64,000 bases of DNA from Qipengyuania sp. JC766 (GTDB lineage Bacteria; Pseudomonadota; Alphaproteobacteria; Sphingomonadales; Sphingomonadaceae): positions 1,054,001-1,118,000 of the forward strand of contig NZ_JBFEFL010000001.1 in NCBI RefSeq assembly GCF_040717445.1, written 5' to 3'. The translations under genes were made by a program, and so were the position numbers. Shown here in pieces: positions 54,860 to 63,264 of this stretch (positions are counted from its first letter, which is position 1; every line of letters begins with the position of its first letter). The notes beneath the pieces are model-generated. The model was given only the letters and a program-made list of their open reading frames with translations. It was not told where the DNA came from and did not search any database.

Positions 54860-55887
54860 GCGAGCTTCCAGCGCAGCGTGTCGCCGGCGTGGAACGGCAC
54901 CACCGGCGTGCCTTCCGCATCGAACGCCGCCAGCACATCGTGCTCTTCCCGGCGCAGTGTCACCGTCCCTTCGTTGAGCGGCAGGCCGTAGAACCGCGGA
55001 CCGTTCTCGCTGGCAAACGCTTCGAACCGGTCGATCGCGCCTTCCTCCTCGAACACGGCGAGATAGCTTTCGAGCGCGAAGGGCGCGTTGAAGATGCCCG
55101 CGCAGCCGCAGGCGCTTTCCTTGGCGTCCTGCGCATGCGGCGCGCTGTCCGTGCCGAGGAAGTAGCTGGCAGAGCCCGACGTTGCCGCTTTGCGCAAGGC
55201 CAGCCGGTGCGTCTCGCGCTTGGCGACCGGCAGGCAGTAGTTGTGCGGCCTCATCCCGCCGACCAGCATCGCATTGCGGTTGATGTGAAGGTGCTGCGGC
55301 GTGATCGTGGCGGCGACCCGGTCCCCCGCCCCGTCCACGAAACCGACCGCATCCTGCGTCGTGATATGCTCGAAGATCACCCTGAGCGCGGGCAGGCGGC
55401 GGACCAGCGGATCGAGGATGCGGTCGATGAACACCGCTTCCCGGTCGAACACGTCGATGTCCGCCTCGGTCACTTCGCCATGGACGCAGAGTGGCATGCC
55501 GATTTCGGCCATCCGTTCCAGCACGGCCTCGATATTGGCGATGTCGGTCACGCCGTGCGCGGAGTTGGTCGTCGCATTGGCAGGGTAGAGCTTGGCGGCC
55601 GTGAACGTGCCGTCGGCGAACCCGGCGGCTAGGTCGTCCGGATCGGTATCGTCGGTCAGGTAGCACGTCATCAACGGCGTGAAGTCGAGCCCGTCCGGCA
55701 CCGCGGCCAGGATCCGGTCGCGATAGGCGCGGCCCAGCGCGGCCGTTGTGACCGGGGGCGCGAGGTTGGGCATCACGATGGCGCGCGCGAACTGGCGGGC
55801 GGTGTAACCGACCACGCCGCGCAGCATTGCGCCGTCGCGCAGGTGCACGTGCCAGTCGTCCGGCCGGCGGATCGTCAATTCATCCAT
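54856..55887 (-). CDS. pyrC: Dihydroorotase
   Basis: 343 residues from ATG 55887 (E. coli PyrC has 348). Metal motif '[10 protein letters not shown]' (H-x-H, 11-20), carboxylated Lys in '[15 protein letters not shown]' and later His ligands 'LCVHGEVTE' and '[13 protein letters not shown]', then catalytic Asp in 'GTDSAPHA'. It makes dihydroorotate in pyrimidine synthesis. Class II (pyrC) type. Confidence 0.97.
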   Translation of the reverse strand: MDELTIRRPDDWHVHLRDGAMLRGVVGYTARQFARAIVMPNLAPPVTTAALGRAYRDRILAAVPDGLDFTPLMTCYLTDDTDPDDLAAGFADGTFTAAKLYPANATTNSAHGVTDIANIEAVLERMAEIGMPLCVHGEVTEADIDVFDREAVFIDRILDPLVRRLPALRVIFEHITTQDAVGFVDGAGDRVAATITPQHLHINRNAMLVGGMRPHNYCLPVAKRETHRLALRKAATSGSASYFLGTDSAPHAQDAKESACGCAGIFNAPFALESYLAVFEEEGAIDRFEAFASENGPRFYGLPLNEGTVTLRREEHDVLAAFDAEGTPVVPFHAGDTLRWKLA

Positions 55888-56078
55888 GATACGGAACGTC
55901 CGGGCGAGACATGGACCGCATGGACCACTGTCCAGGGGCAAAAAACACAGGGCGGCAGACCGCCTGCGCGCGGGCGGCTTCGATCGGGGTTCGGACGCAA
56001 TGCATGGCGGTTCCTTGGCAGATTGCGACCCTGTAGGACAGACCTTGAAAGCGTGCCCGCCCGATCCACCTTGGACCG

Positions 56079-56828
56079 ATGACCGCCACCCGCCTGTTCG
56101 ACCGCGCCATCATCCGCCTGACCGCGCAGGATGCGCAAGAAGACGTGCCCGCCTTCCTCCAGGGACTGGTAACGCAGGACGTGACCGGCACCCTCCCCGT
56201 CTGGGCCGGGCTGCTTACCCCGCAGGGCAAGGCGATGTTCGACTTCATCGTCTGGCCGGCAGGAGACGGCGGATTGCTGATCGATTGCGAGAAGGATGCG
56301 GCAGACGAGCTTGCGAAGCGGCTCATGCTCTACCGCCTGCGGCGCAAGATCGCGATCGAACGCGACGAGGGTATGGCGGTCCACTGGAAAGCGACGCCGG
56401 GCGATGGCGGCGCGCCCGATCCGCGGCTGGGCGACCTCGGCGAACGCTGGATCGCGCCCGTGGCCGAAACGGACGAACCCGCCGACGATGCTTGGCGCAA
56501 GCACCGCCTGTCGCTGGGCGTGCCCGAGGGGCGCGCGGAACTGGGCGACATATTGTGGCTGGAAACGAACGCTGCGGAGCTGAACGGCGTCAGCTTTTCC
56601 AAGGGCTGCTATGTCGGCCAGGAGAACACCGCCCGCATGAACTGGCGGCAAAAGGTCAATCGGCGCCTTGTCGTGGTGCCGCTCGCATCGTCGGAGGAGA
56701 AGCGCCGCAAGACCGCGCATGACGATCTCGGCCTTGCCGTCGATCACTTGCGGGTGAGCGATATCGATCCGGCCACCGTGCCGGACTGGATGCAGCTGGC
56801 GTCCGCCGGGGAATCGCCGGACGACTGA
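56079..56828 (+). CDS. ygfZ: Folate-binding YgfZ-family Fe-S cluster maturation protein
   Basis: 249 residues. The hallmark is '[16 protein letters not shown]' (K-G-C-x-x-G-Q-E, about 172-187), with a GcvT-like N-terminal folate-binding fold ('[12 protein letters not shown]', '[10 protein letters not shown]'). YgfZ uses tetrahydrofolate to help repair or mature certain iron-sulfur enzymes. It is divergent from pyrC across a 191-bp gap. Confidence 0.93.
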   Translation: MTATRLFDRAIIRLTAQDAQEDVPAFLQGLVTQDVTGTLPVWAGLLTPQGKAMFDFIVWPAGDGGLLIDCEKDAADELAKRLMLYRLRRKIAIERDEGMAVHWKATPGDGGAPDPRLGDLGERWIAPVAETDEPADDAWRKHRLSLGVPEGRAELGDILWLETNAAELNGVSFSKGCYVGQENTARMNWRQKVNRRLVVVPLASSEEKRRKTAHDDLGLAVDHLRVSDIDPATVPDWMQLASAGESPDD

Positions 56829-56861
56829 AGCGTTGCCGGGACCGCCCGGACGCTCGCCCCC

Positions 56862-57383
56862 TCAGATAGCGTCCGCGACTTGGCGCGTCATCCAGCGCGC
56901 GCGCGAACCGTAAGCGGCGATCTTCGCCGCGAGTTCGCCCGAAACCTCGCCCTCTGCAAAGCCCAGCCGCTGCCAGTAATCCGCCGCGCCTTCGACAGCG
57001 ACCAGCTCCGCCTCCGCAAGGCCGGCTTGTGCCGCCATCCGGAAGGCGCGCCGCACCAGCCTGCGCCCGGCACACGTTCCGCGGCCCGATTCGGACACGG
57101 CGAGATCGTGCAGGAAGAGTATTTCGGCCGGCGTGTCCGGATCGAGCGCGACCGAAAGCGCCGGCGGCGAACGCCGGGTCCAGCCATGCGCCAGCAGGTA
57201 GCCGACCAGAGTATTCTCGTGCTTCGCGGCTAGGCAGAAGGACGTGCCGAGCGCGATGCGGCCGAGAAACGCGTCCGCTCCTTCGACCAGGAATGTCGGA
57301 TACACCTCCCGCTGGATCGCGAGCGCCGCGGGCACGTCGCCGGGTTCGAGCGGGACGATCCGAAGTTCGGCAGTGTCGGACAT
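56862..57383 (-). CDS. GNAT-family N-acetyltransferase
   Basis: 173 residues. A GNAT core with 'LRIVPLEPGDVPAALAIQREVYP' at the N-terminus and the acetyl-CoA pyrophosphate loop 'LAVSESGRGTCAGRRLVRRAF' (about 93-113), then 'WQRLGFAEGEVSGELAAKI'. Substrate unknown. Follows the TetR gene on the same strand by 24 bp and may be co-transcribed. Confidence 0.82.
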   Translation of the reverse strand: MSDTAELRIVPLEPGDVPAALAIQREVYPTFLVEGADAFLGRIALGTSFCLAAKHENTLVGYLLAHGWTRRSPPALSVALDPDTPAEILFLHDLAVSESGRGTCAGRRLVRRAFRMAAQAGLAEAELVAVEGAADYWQRLGFAEGEVSGELAAKIAAYGSRARWMTRQVADAI

Positions 57384-57407
57384 CGGGAAACTAGCCGACG
57401 GCGGTCC

Positions 57408-58013
57408 CTAGGACGCGGTCGCCTTGGCATTGGCGAGCGAGGCTTCCAGCAGCGTCTTGGCCGTCAGCCGCGCGGTGTCTTCCGGCAGCTTCAGCGATTT
57501 CGCCAGCTCGCGGCCCATCAGCGAATGGCCCAGGGCCAGGAGGACGATGATCAGCGTGGACCGGTGCGCCACGTCGTCATGGCCCGGCGCGCAATCGGCC
57601 ACTTGCGGGTGCAGTTCGTCCACCAGCGCGTGGATCGTCTCCACGATCGGGTCCAGCGCATCCTCGTTACCCGAAGCGAGCATCCACCCGGCGAGCGCGC
57701 CCCCGCCCTCCCGGTCGAACGCGTCGAAGGCGAGATCCACCGTCTCTCCCGGATCGGCGACACCGGCGCGCGCCGCGCGGACCGATTCCGCGATCGTGTC
57801 GCACACGGTCTGCGCAAGGTGCGCGGCGAGCGCCTTTTGCAAGCCCGAGGCGGAGCCGAAATGGTGCAGCAGGTTTGCGTGGGTCCGCCCGATCCTGTTT
57901 GCCACGGCTTTCAGCGTGACCGATTGCGGGCCGGTCTCGATCAGGAGGCCCCTTGCCGCTTCCAGCGCTGCGGTGCGGGATTCCTGCGGACTCAGTCTCT
58001 TGCGGCTCGACAT
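57408..58013 (-). CDS. TetR/AcrR-family repressor
   Basis: 201 residues from ATG 58013. N-terminal HTH 'ESRTAALEAARGLLIETGPQSVTLKAVANRIGRTHANLLHHFGSA' (10-54) and a helical ligand/dimer domain. It is divergent from a PF10118-type gene, and an imperfect 24-bp palindrome with the -35 of that gene inside it lies in the gap, so it most likely represses that gene and possibly itself. Confidence 0.92.
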   Translation of the reverse strand: MSSRKRLSPQESRTAALEAARGLLIETGPQSVTLKAVANRIGRTHANLLHHFGSASGLQKALAAHLAQTVCDTIAESVRAARAGVADPGETVDLAFDAFDREGGGALAGWMLASGNEDALDPIVETIHALVDELHPQVADCAPGHDDVAHRSTLIIVLLALGHSLMGRELAKSLKLPEDTARLTAKTLLEASLANAKATAS

Positions 58014-58123
58014 CGGGAGGACCGTAGGACCGGGACGCAGCGCAGGCAAGCGAGCGGCACGCGCCGCAGTAATCCGGCAAGAAGGCGCAGGTGGATAACG
58101 CCTCGTCGTGACGGGCTGCGCGT

Positions 58124-58156
58124 CTTATTGACACCAATGTAAGTAAGGAATATTTC
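58124..58156 (+). promoter_or_regulatory. TetR-type operator overlapping the promoter of the PF10118 gene
   Basis: Imperfect 24-bp palindrome at 58124-58147 (8 of 12 positions match between arms, half-site CTTAnTnACA). It covers the -35 TTGACA (58128-58133); a -10-like TATTTC lies 17 bases on (58151-58156). The gene begins at 58186. This geometry fits repression by the adjacent TetR protein. Confidence 0.65.
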
Positions 58157-58185
58157 CGGAGCCGAACGAAACCACGGAGACCGGC

Positions 58186-59058
58186 ATGAACGCCCCTGCC
58201 CGTATCGACCATTCCCGCAAGGACCCGACGCCCGAAGGGCTGACCATCACAGTGCGCGACGAGCGCTTCAACCGCGGCACCAAGCCTGCGCGCTGGTGGA
58301 CCGGCGATGCCTTCGGCACGGCCTGGCTCAACACGCTGTCCGCGACCTTCCCGCGCGGCGAGGCGTTCTTCATCGAGGCGGTCAAGGCGCACCGCGAGGG
58401 CGCACCTCCCAAGCTGGAGGCGGAAATCCGAGCTTTCGTGCGGCAGGAAATCAACCACACGCGCGAACACGTCGCCTTCAACCGTATCGCGACCGATGCC
58501 GGGTACGACATCACCGCGATCGACACGAAGGTGAAGGAGCTGCTCGAGCTCATCAGGGGGCGTCCCGCGATCGTCGACCTCGGCGTCACCATGGCGCTGG
58601 AGCATTTCACCGCCATGATGGCGCACGATTTCCTGAAGAACCCGGACCATTTCGCGGACGCCGATCCGGAAGTCGCCGCCATGTGGCGCTGGCACGCGGT
58701 CGAGGAAGTTGAGCACAAGGGCGTCGCCTTCGACACCTGGCTGCACGCCACGCGCGACTGGAGCGACTGGAAGCGTTGGAAGACGCGCAACCTGCTGATG
58801 GTGCTGGTGACGATCCGGTTCTTCCGCAACCGCTGGGTCGATGCGCTGGGCCTGCTGGCGCAGGACGGCATCACCGGCTGGAAGGCGCGACTGGGCCTGG
58901 CGCGGAACCTGTGGATGAAGCCCGGCATGCTGCGCCGAATCGCGCCCGCATGGTTCGCCTATTTCCGGCCCGGCTTCCACCCGTGGGACCACGACGACCG
59001 GGCCCTCATCGGCAAATACGAAGGCGAGTTCGAAGCCGCCCTGCTGCCGGCGGAATAG
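58186..59058 (+). CDS. PF10118-type di-metal membrane-associated protein
   Basis: 290 residues. 'QEINHTREHVAFN' (about 87-99), 'MALEHFTAMMAHDF' and 'WRWHAVEEVEHKGVAFD' (about 169-185) repeat the E-x2-H carboxylate/His pattern of a di-iron four-helix protein in the family named metal-dependent hydrolase (PF10118). A C-terminal region with aromatic residues may be membrane-associated. Substrate is unknown. Under probable control of the neighbouring TetR repressor. Confidence 0.85.
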   Translation: MNAPARIDHSRKDPTPEGLTITVRDERFNRGTKPARWWTGDAFGTAWLNTLSATFPRGEAFFIEAVKAHREGAPPKLEAEIRAFVRQEINHTREHVAFNRIATDAGYDITAIDTKVKELLELIRGRPAIVDLGVTMALEHFTAMMAHDFLKNPDHFADADPEVAAMWRWHAVEEVEHKGVAFDTWLHATRDWSDWKRWKTRNLLMVLVTIRFFRNRWVDALGLLAQDGITGWKARLGLARNLWMKPGMLRRIAPAWFAYFRPGFHPWDHDDRALIGKYEGEFEAALLPAE

Positions 59059-59086
59059 GCCGTCCCCGGCGGAGGCCGACCGCCGA

Positions 59087-59626
59087 TCAGGCGGCCAGCC
59101 TCTCCGGTTCCGTGTCCAGATCGATCGCGAAGCACACCAGCGGCGCCTCTGCTCCGCGTCCGGCGCTGAATTGCGGCCGGATTTCTCCGGTCGGCACGAA
59201 CCCCGCCTTTTGCAGCACGCGGCCCGACGCCGGATTGTCCTGGAAATGCCCGGCCACGATGCGCCGGTGGCCGAGCGCACGGGCGATGTCGACGACGGCG
59301 CGCGCCGCTTCGGTCGCATAGCCGCGGCCCCAGTGCTCGCGTGCAATCCAGTACCCGATCTGCAGCTCGCCGCGATCGTCCATGCCGAGGCCCGCCGCGC
59401 CGATCAGGCGCGAGCCCGCCTCGCCCGGAAGCGTGACCATGAAGCTGGGAATGCGCGGATCGGCGGGCAGGCGCGCGGCGAATTCGCGGGCGTGGTCCTC
59501 GGTATAGGGCCACGGCGCACGCGCGAGATTGCACACGATGCCCTGCTCCGCGATCCCCTTGAAGATCGCGCGCCAGTCTTCGGGCCAGGCCGGCCGCAGC
59601 AACAATCGTTCGGTGCGATGGAACAT
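59087..59626 (-). CDS. RimJ/RimL-type GNAT N-acetyltransferase
   Basis: 179 residues: 'TERLLLRPAWPEDWRAIFKGIAEQGIV' at the N-terminus, 'YWIAREHWGRGYATEAARAVVDIA' (acetyl-CoA loop Q/R-x-x-G-x-A, about 92-115) and 'HFQDNPASGRVLQKAGFVPTGE'. This is the RimJ/RimL group that acetylates ribosomal proteins or small molecules. Target not determined. Confidence 0.85.
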   Translation of the reverse strand: MFHRTERLLLRPAWPEDWRAIFKGIAEQGIVCNLARAPWPYTEDHAREFAARLPADPRIPSFMVTLPGEAGSRLIGAAGLGMDDRGELQIGYWIAREHWGRGYATEAARAVVDIARALGHRRIVAGHFQDNPASGRVLQKAGFVPTGEIRPQFSAGRGAEAPLVCFAIDLDTEPERLAA

Positions 59627-59727
59627 CGTCTTTCTCCGCTCGCCCCACGCCGCACCATCTGGGCGCGAAATGTGGACCTAATGTGATGCCGGATGGAAAA
59701 TCCGACGAACTGCGAGGGAGAAACGAC

Positions 59728-59760
59728 AAGAGGGAGACGGGCTGGCCCCATCTCCCTCTT
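59728..59760 (-). terminator. Probable terminator of the rplU-rpmA operon
   Basis: 10-bp perfect stem AAGAGGGAGA / TCTCCCTCTT (59728-59737 with 59751-59760), extended inside by GGG/CCC pairs around a short loop. It lies 68 bases after the rpmA stop on the minus strand. The U-run after it is weak. Confidence 0.55.
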
Positions 59761-59827
59761 CGTCTGCCGGATCGTTAGCCCGGCTGGGACCGTCCCGTCT
59801 GGACGATCCCGTTATCGGAGCGTCCGG

Positions 59828-60097
59828 TTATTCGGCGGCTTCCGCCTGCATGTCGACCGATACGTACTTTCGGCCGAGCTTGCCGTCGTGGAAGCGCACG
59901 ATGCCGTCGGTAAGCGCGAAAAGCGTGTGGTCCTTGCCCATGCCGACATTGGAACCGGCATAGAACTTGGTGCCGCGCTGACGCACGATGATGTTGCCCG
60001 CAACCACGCCCTGGCTGCCGAACTTCTTCACGCCCAGGCGACGGCCTGCCGAGTCGCGACCATTGCGGGATGAACCGCCTGCTTTCTTATGTGCCAT
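59828..60097 (-). CDS. rpmA: 50S ribosomal protein L27
   Basis: 89 residues beginning '[20 protein letters not shown]' with the basic N-terminal tail that reaches the peptidyl-transferase centre, then '[32 protein letters not shown]'. Follows rplU by six bases. Confidence 0.98.
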   Translation of the reverse strand: MAHKKAGGSSRNGRDSAGRRLGVKKFGSQGVVAGNIIVRQRGTKFYAGSNVGMGKDHTLFALTDGIVRFHDGKLGRKYVSVDMQAEAAE

Positions 60098-60103
60098 GGT
60101 CCG

Positions 60104-60670
60104 TTACCCTTCGTTCTTGTCTTCGGTCTTCTTGGCGGCCGGCTTCTTCGCGGCAGCCTTCTTGGCCGGGGCCTTCTTTTCCTCGGCCGCCTTGGAAGTC
60201 GCAGCCGTCTTCTTCGGCGCGGCCTTCTTCGCGGCGGGCTTGGCCTCGGCGGTGTCCGCCTTCTTGGCCGGAGCCTTCTTCGCCGGTGCCTTGGCCTCGG
60301 CTTCGGTCGCCTTCGCGTCGGCGTCGGCCTTCTTGGCTTCGGCCTTCTTCGCCGGCGCCTTCTTGGCCGAACCTTCGCCCACGTCGGTGATGCGCAGCAG
60401 CGTCAGCTGCTGGCGGTGACCGGCCTTGCGGCGATAGTTGTGACGGCGGCGCTTCTTGAAGACCACCACCTTCTCGCTCTTCGCCTGGGCGATGATTTCG
60501 GCAGAGACGGTCACCTTGCTGGCGTCGGCGACGGAATCGCCTTCGCCCGCGAGAAGGACATCGCCCAGCGTGATCGTGTCGCCGGCTTCTCCGGCGAGCT
60601 TCTCGACTGCGATCTTGTCTCCGGCGGCAACCCGGTATTGCTTGCCGCCCGTACGCACGACTGCGAACAT
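60104..60670 (-). CDS. rplU: 50S ribosomal protein L21 with Lys/Ala-rich extension
   Basis: 188 residues. Residues 1-103 are a complete L21 ('[20 protein letters not shown]', then '[20 protein letters not shown]'). The last about 85 residues are almost only Lys, Ala, Pro, Glu and Thr in AKKAPAKKA-type repeats, as in many Alphaproteobacteria. The tail is highly charged and likely disordered. First gene of the rplU-rpmA operon. Confidence 0.97.
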   Translation of the reverse strand: MFAVVRTGGKQYRVAAGDKIAVEKLAGEAGDTITLGDVLLAGEGDSVADASKVTVSAEIIAQAKSEKVVVFKKRRRHNYRRKAGHRQQLTLLRITDVGEGSAKKAPAKKAEAKKADADAKATEAEAKAPAKKAPAKKADTAEAKPAAKKAAPKKTAATSKAAEEKKAPAKKAAAKKPAAKKTEDKNEG

Positions 60671-60702
60671 GGTGGTATACTCTCGATCTGGTGCTTACCC
60701 GC

Positions 60703-60722
60703 CCCCGGAACCAGCTCCGGGG
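60703..60722 (-). promoter_or_regulatory. Hairpin in the rplU leader
   Basis: 7-bp dyad CCCCGGA / TCCGGGG with six-base loop, 33-52 bases upstream of the rplU ATG (60670). It may be part of leader control of the ribosomal-protein operon. Weak evidence. Confidence 0.25.
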
Positions 60723-60866
60723 TTGGCGCAATCGAGCCCCCGCCTGACGGCGTGGCCCGGAAAGAAGCGCGCAGGTAAGATAAGGCCGGAACAAAGTCAA
60801 CGCCGATCTTGGCCGGAATGCCGGGAAAAGCTGGCAAGCCGGCGAAGCTTTGCTAGGGATCGGCGC

Positions 60867-61370
60867 ATGAACCGCTTCGTCCCCGTCCTGGCGCTGGCCG
60901 CCGCCCTCCTGTCGGGCTGCGCGGGGTCCAGCGCGGACTATCCCTCGCTGGCGATCCGCGACTTCGAACGCAACCCCGAACGCTTCCGCCCGCCCGATCC
61001 CGAACCGCTCCCCCAGCCTGCCCCGCTGTCCGCGGCCACGCGCGCCCGGCTCGGCCCGCTGGTGGCGCAGGCGCAGGAGGAGCATCGCGGCTTCATGGCC
61101 GCGGTCGCCCGGACCCAGCGTGCCGTGAACGGTGCGCGCGGGGCGCCGATCGGCACCGAACCGTGGGGCGACGCACAGGTCGCTCTGGCCGACCTCGATT
61201 CGTTTCGCAGCCGCACCTCCGTACCGCTGGGCGATCTCGACCGCCTGTATGCCGACACACTCGCCGAATACGAGGAGGTGACCGCCGTCGCCGCGGCGCG
61301 CAACCAAGTGATCGGGCTGGTCGCCGAACAGGACGCGATCCTCGCCCGGATGCGCGCCGCCGTCCGATGA
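60867..61370 (+). CDS. Putative lipoprotein ahead of the FNR-like gene
   Basis: 167 residues from ATG 60867. Lipoprotein signal with lipid Cys18 ('LLSGCAGSS'), Pro-rich segment 'PPDPEPLPQPAPLS', then mostly Ala/Leu/Arg helices ('RLGPLVAQAQEEHRGFMAAVARTQRAV') with a coiled-coil look. Its stop overlaps the ATG of the regulator gene (ATGA), so they are translationally coupled. Not recognised. Confidence 0.75.
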   Translation: MNRFVPVLALAAALLSGCAGSSADYPSLAIRDFERNPERFRPPDPEPLPQPAPLSAATRARLGPLVAQAQEEHRGFMAAVARTQRAVNGARGAPIGTEPWGDAQVALADLDSFRSRTSVPLGDLDRLYADTLAEYEEVTAVAAARNQVIGLVAEQDAILARMRAAVR

Positions 61371-62059
61371 GCCTCGCCTGCGCGCAGTGCCCGGTGCGCG
61401 ACCGCGCCGCCTGCGCCGTGCTGGACGAAACCGAACGCGGCGAACTGGGCCGGATCGGCCGGATGGTGGATCTTGCGCCGGGCGAAGTCCTGTTCCGCGC
61501 CGGCGACGAGGCACCCGCCTGCGCAACGCTCGTCGAAGGCGCCCTCAAGATCGTCGACACTACCGCCGAAGGGTTCGAACACATCCTCGGCCTTATCCAC
61601 CCGGCCGGCTTCGTGGGCGAATTCTTCCAGCCTTTCGCCCGGCACGAAGTCGTCGCCCTGACCCGTTCGCGCCTGTGCGTCTTCGGCGGACACGACATGG
61701 AGCGGGCCATCGAACGCTACCCCGCCCTTGCCCGCGCGCTCCTGCGCCGCGCGCAGACGGACGTGCTCGCCAGCCGCGACCTGCTCTCCCTTACCTCCTC
61801 GCCCTCGGCAAAGCGCAAGGTCGCCGGCCTGCTGCTCGCCTTCGCCGATGCGGCGAGCGATTCGCCCTGCCATCCGGCTGCCGCCTTCGACCTCCCGCTG
61901 AGCCGGGGCGAGATGGCGGCCATGCTCGGACTGACGATCGAGACGGTCAGTCGCCGGATCACGGCCATGGAACGCGACGGCATCCTTTCGCGCACAGGAA
62001 AGCGCGGGATCGCCCTCCACGATCCCGCGCGCCTCTCCGGACTGGCGGAGAGGTCCTGA
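61367..62059 (+). CDS. FNR-type oxygen-sensing regulator (Crp/Fnr family)
   Basis: 230 residues. N-terminal cysteines C5, C8 and C16 (C-x2-C-x7-C) as in alphaproteobacterial FnrL/FnrN, with C104 in 'TRSRLCVFGG' at the position of the fourth cluster ligand. This supports an oxygen-labile [4Fe-4S] cluster. A cyclic-nucleotide-type beta barrel (about 30-120) and HTH with recognition helix 'TIETVSRRITAME', whose E-T-V-S-R matches the residues FNR uses to read TTGAT. Coupled to the lipoprotein gene. A perfect FNR box lies 479 bp beyond its stop. Confidence 0.9.
   Translation: MSLACAQCPVRDRAACAVLDETERGELGRIGRMVDLAPGEVLFRAGDEAPACATLVEGALKIVDTTAEGFEHILGLIHPAGFVGEFFQPFARHEVVALTRSRLCVFGGHDMERAIERYPALARALLRRAQTDVLASRDLLSLTSSPSAKRKVAGLLLAFADAASDSPCHPAAAFDLPLSRGEMAAMLGLTIETVSRRITAMERDGILSRTGKRGIALHDPARLSGLAERS
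62002..62053 (+). other. Two perfect hairpins at the 3' end of the FNR-like gene
   Basis: Stem 1: 11 bp GCGCGGGATCG / CGATCCCGCGC (62002-62012 with 62020-62030, loop of seven). Stem 2: 8 bp CCTCTCCG / CGGAGAGG (62032-62039 with 62046-62053). They lie inside the last coding bases; the gap to the convergent gene is two bases. No U-run. Confidence 0.5.
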
Positions 62060-62061
62060 GG

Positions 62062-62484
62062 TCAGTTGAACGCGGCGATCGTCACCACGGCGAGACCCCA
62101 GACCACCAGCATCACCGGCAGGATCAGCATCTGGACGGTCGCGTCGCGCCCATCGAGGCGTCCGGTATAGGTCGCGATGCCCCGCCGGCGCAGCTGCCCC
62201 AGCGTGAGTGGGGCCTTGCCATCATCCGGCCCGATCCGGGTCCAGATCGCCGGGACGACGAAGAAGCCGGTGATGAAGACGACGAAGATCGCCATCGGGA
62301 TGATCAGCCCGGGGCTCGCGAAGCCGACCGCCGTGATCGCGAGGAACGCGAACAGCGATGCCGCGAACACGCCGTAGAGTGCGGTCGGCATCTCGAAGCT
62401 CCGGTCGACCGGCGGCTGTTCGAAGGCCTGCTCGCGGATGATGGCCTTTTCGGCGAGGGCTTCGCGGAGAAGATGGCGTGACAT
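62062..62484 (-). CDS. Membrane protein gene preceded by an FNR box
   Basis: 140 residues with three membrane segments (about 34-51 'PTALYGVFAASLFAFLAI', 54-78 and 115-137) after a charged N-terminus and a short cytosolic 'RIGPDDGKAPLTLGQLRRRGIATYTGRLDG' loop. The start has AAAGGAG eight bases upstream. Not recognised. It ends two bases from the FNR gene stop and is headed by the FNR box, so it is a likely low-oxygen-induced membrane protein. Confidence 0.7.
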   Translation of the reverse strand: MSRHLLREALAEKAIIREQAFEQPPVDRSFEMPTALYGVFAASLFAFLAITAVGFASPGLIIPMAIFVVFITGFFVVPAIWTRIGPDDGKAPLTLGQLRRRGIATYTGRLDGRDATVQMLILPVMLVVWGLAVVTIAAFN

Positions 62485-62537
62485 GGATTGGCTCCTTTCG
62501 TTGAGGAGCCTTGTCGCGCGTTTTCGCGCGGTCCGCC

Positions 62538-62551
62538 TTGATCTCGATCAA
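62538..62551 (-). promoter_or_regulatory. Perfect FNR/anaerobox (TTGAT-N4-ATCAA)
   Basis: TTGATCTCGATCAA matches the FNR consensus at all ten fixed positions. Its centre (62544.5) lies 60 bases upstream of the ATG of the membrane gene, leaving room for a class II arrangement with the box near -41.5; a weak -10 GACAAG sits at the fitting distance. It is 10 bases past the moaE stop, so it most likely serves the membrane gene. Confidence 0.8.
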
Positions 62552-62561
62552 ATGGCGAAAA

Positions 62562-63029
62562 TCAATTCCAGCGATCGAGGTCTTCGTAGTCGCCCTGCCG
62601 CGGTTCGATCCAGTGCCAGCCATCGCTGCGCCGCTCGCGCTTCCAGAACCACGCACCGGCCTTCAGGTGGTCCATCATGAAATCGACCGCGGCGAACGCA
62701 TCGCGCCGGTGCGTGGCGGCAGCGGCGACGAGCACGATCGCCTCGCCCGGCACCATGGTACCGATCCGGTGCCAGGCGAGCAGGCCGTCGAGCCCGAACC
62801 GCTCGGACGCCTCGCCCGCGCGATCCTCGATGCCCGGCAGCGTCAACGGCTCGTAATGCGTGATCTCGAGCGCGCGCACATCCGTATCCGGCCGCACCTT
62901 GCCGACGAAGGAGACGATTCCCCCCGCCTGCGGGCTGACTGCGTTGAATGCGGCCAGAGCCTCGCCCACCGAAAGCCCCCTGTCGAGCAGGCGGACATCA
63001 CGCGGCGTGGCGATTGCGAGCCTAGCCAC
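62562..63029 (-). CDS. moaE: Molybdopterin synthase catalytic subunit
   Basis: 155 residues, with the MoaE blocks 'IVSFVGKVRPDTDVRALEITHYEPL' (about 38-62), 'WHRIGTMVPGEAIVLVAAAATHRRDAFAAVDFMMDHLKAGAWFWKRE' including the catalytic Lys in 'FWKRE'. It inserts sulfur from MoaD into precursor Z to give molybdopterin. The start overlaps the moaD end by eight bases. Confidence 0.97.
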   Translation of the reverse strand: MARLAIATPRDVRLLDRGLSVGEALAAFNAVSPQAGGIVSFVGKVRPDTDVRALEITHYEPLTLPGIEDRAGEASERFGLDGLLAWHRIGTMVPGEAIVLVAAAATHRRDAFAAVDFMMDHLKAGAWFWKRERRSDGWHWIEPRQGDYEDLDRWN

Positions 63030-63264
63030 CGCTGACCGGCGGCAGCAGCGCGACCTCGTCCCCGTCCGACGCGCGGAGTGCGGTCCGGTCGGACAGGACC
63101 CTGCCCGCGCAGGCTACGCTGACTCGCGGCTGCGCAACGGCTTCGGCCAAGGCTGGCGGGAGCCTTGCCCGGAGACCTTCCCAGTCGAGCGGCGCGGCGA
63201 GTTCCATCGCTTCGCATCCGGCAAGGTCGCGCAATGGGCCGAGGAACAGCACGCGCACGCTCAC
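63022..63264 (-). CDS. moaD: Molybdopterin synthase sulfur-carrier subunit
   Basis: 80 residues from GTG 63264. A ubiquitin-like beta-grasp protein ('RVLFLGPLRDLAGCEAMELA') ending in Gly-Gly ('VALLPPVSGG'), the thiocarboxylate site. It carries the sulfur used by MoaE. The start overlaps the stop of the Rossmann-type gene by four bases. Confidence 0.93.
   Translation of the reverse strand: MSVRVLFLGPLRDLAGCEAMELAAPLDWEGLRARLPPALAEAVAQPRVSVACAGRVLSDRTALRASDGDEVALLPPVSGG

Noticed and set aside
60703-60722. rplU leader hairpin as a known L21 leader RNA
   Set aside because: Only one short stem is visible; no conserved leader structure could be matched.
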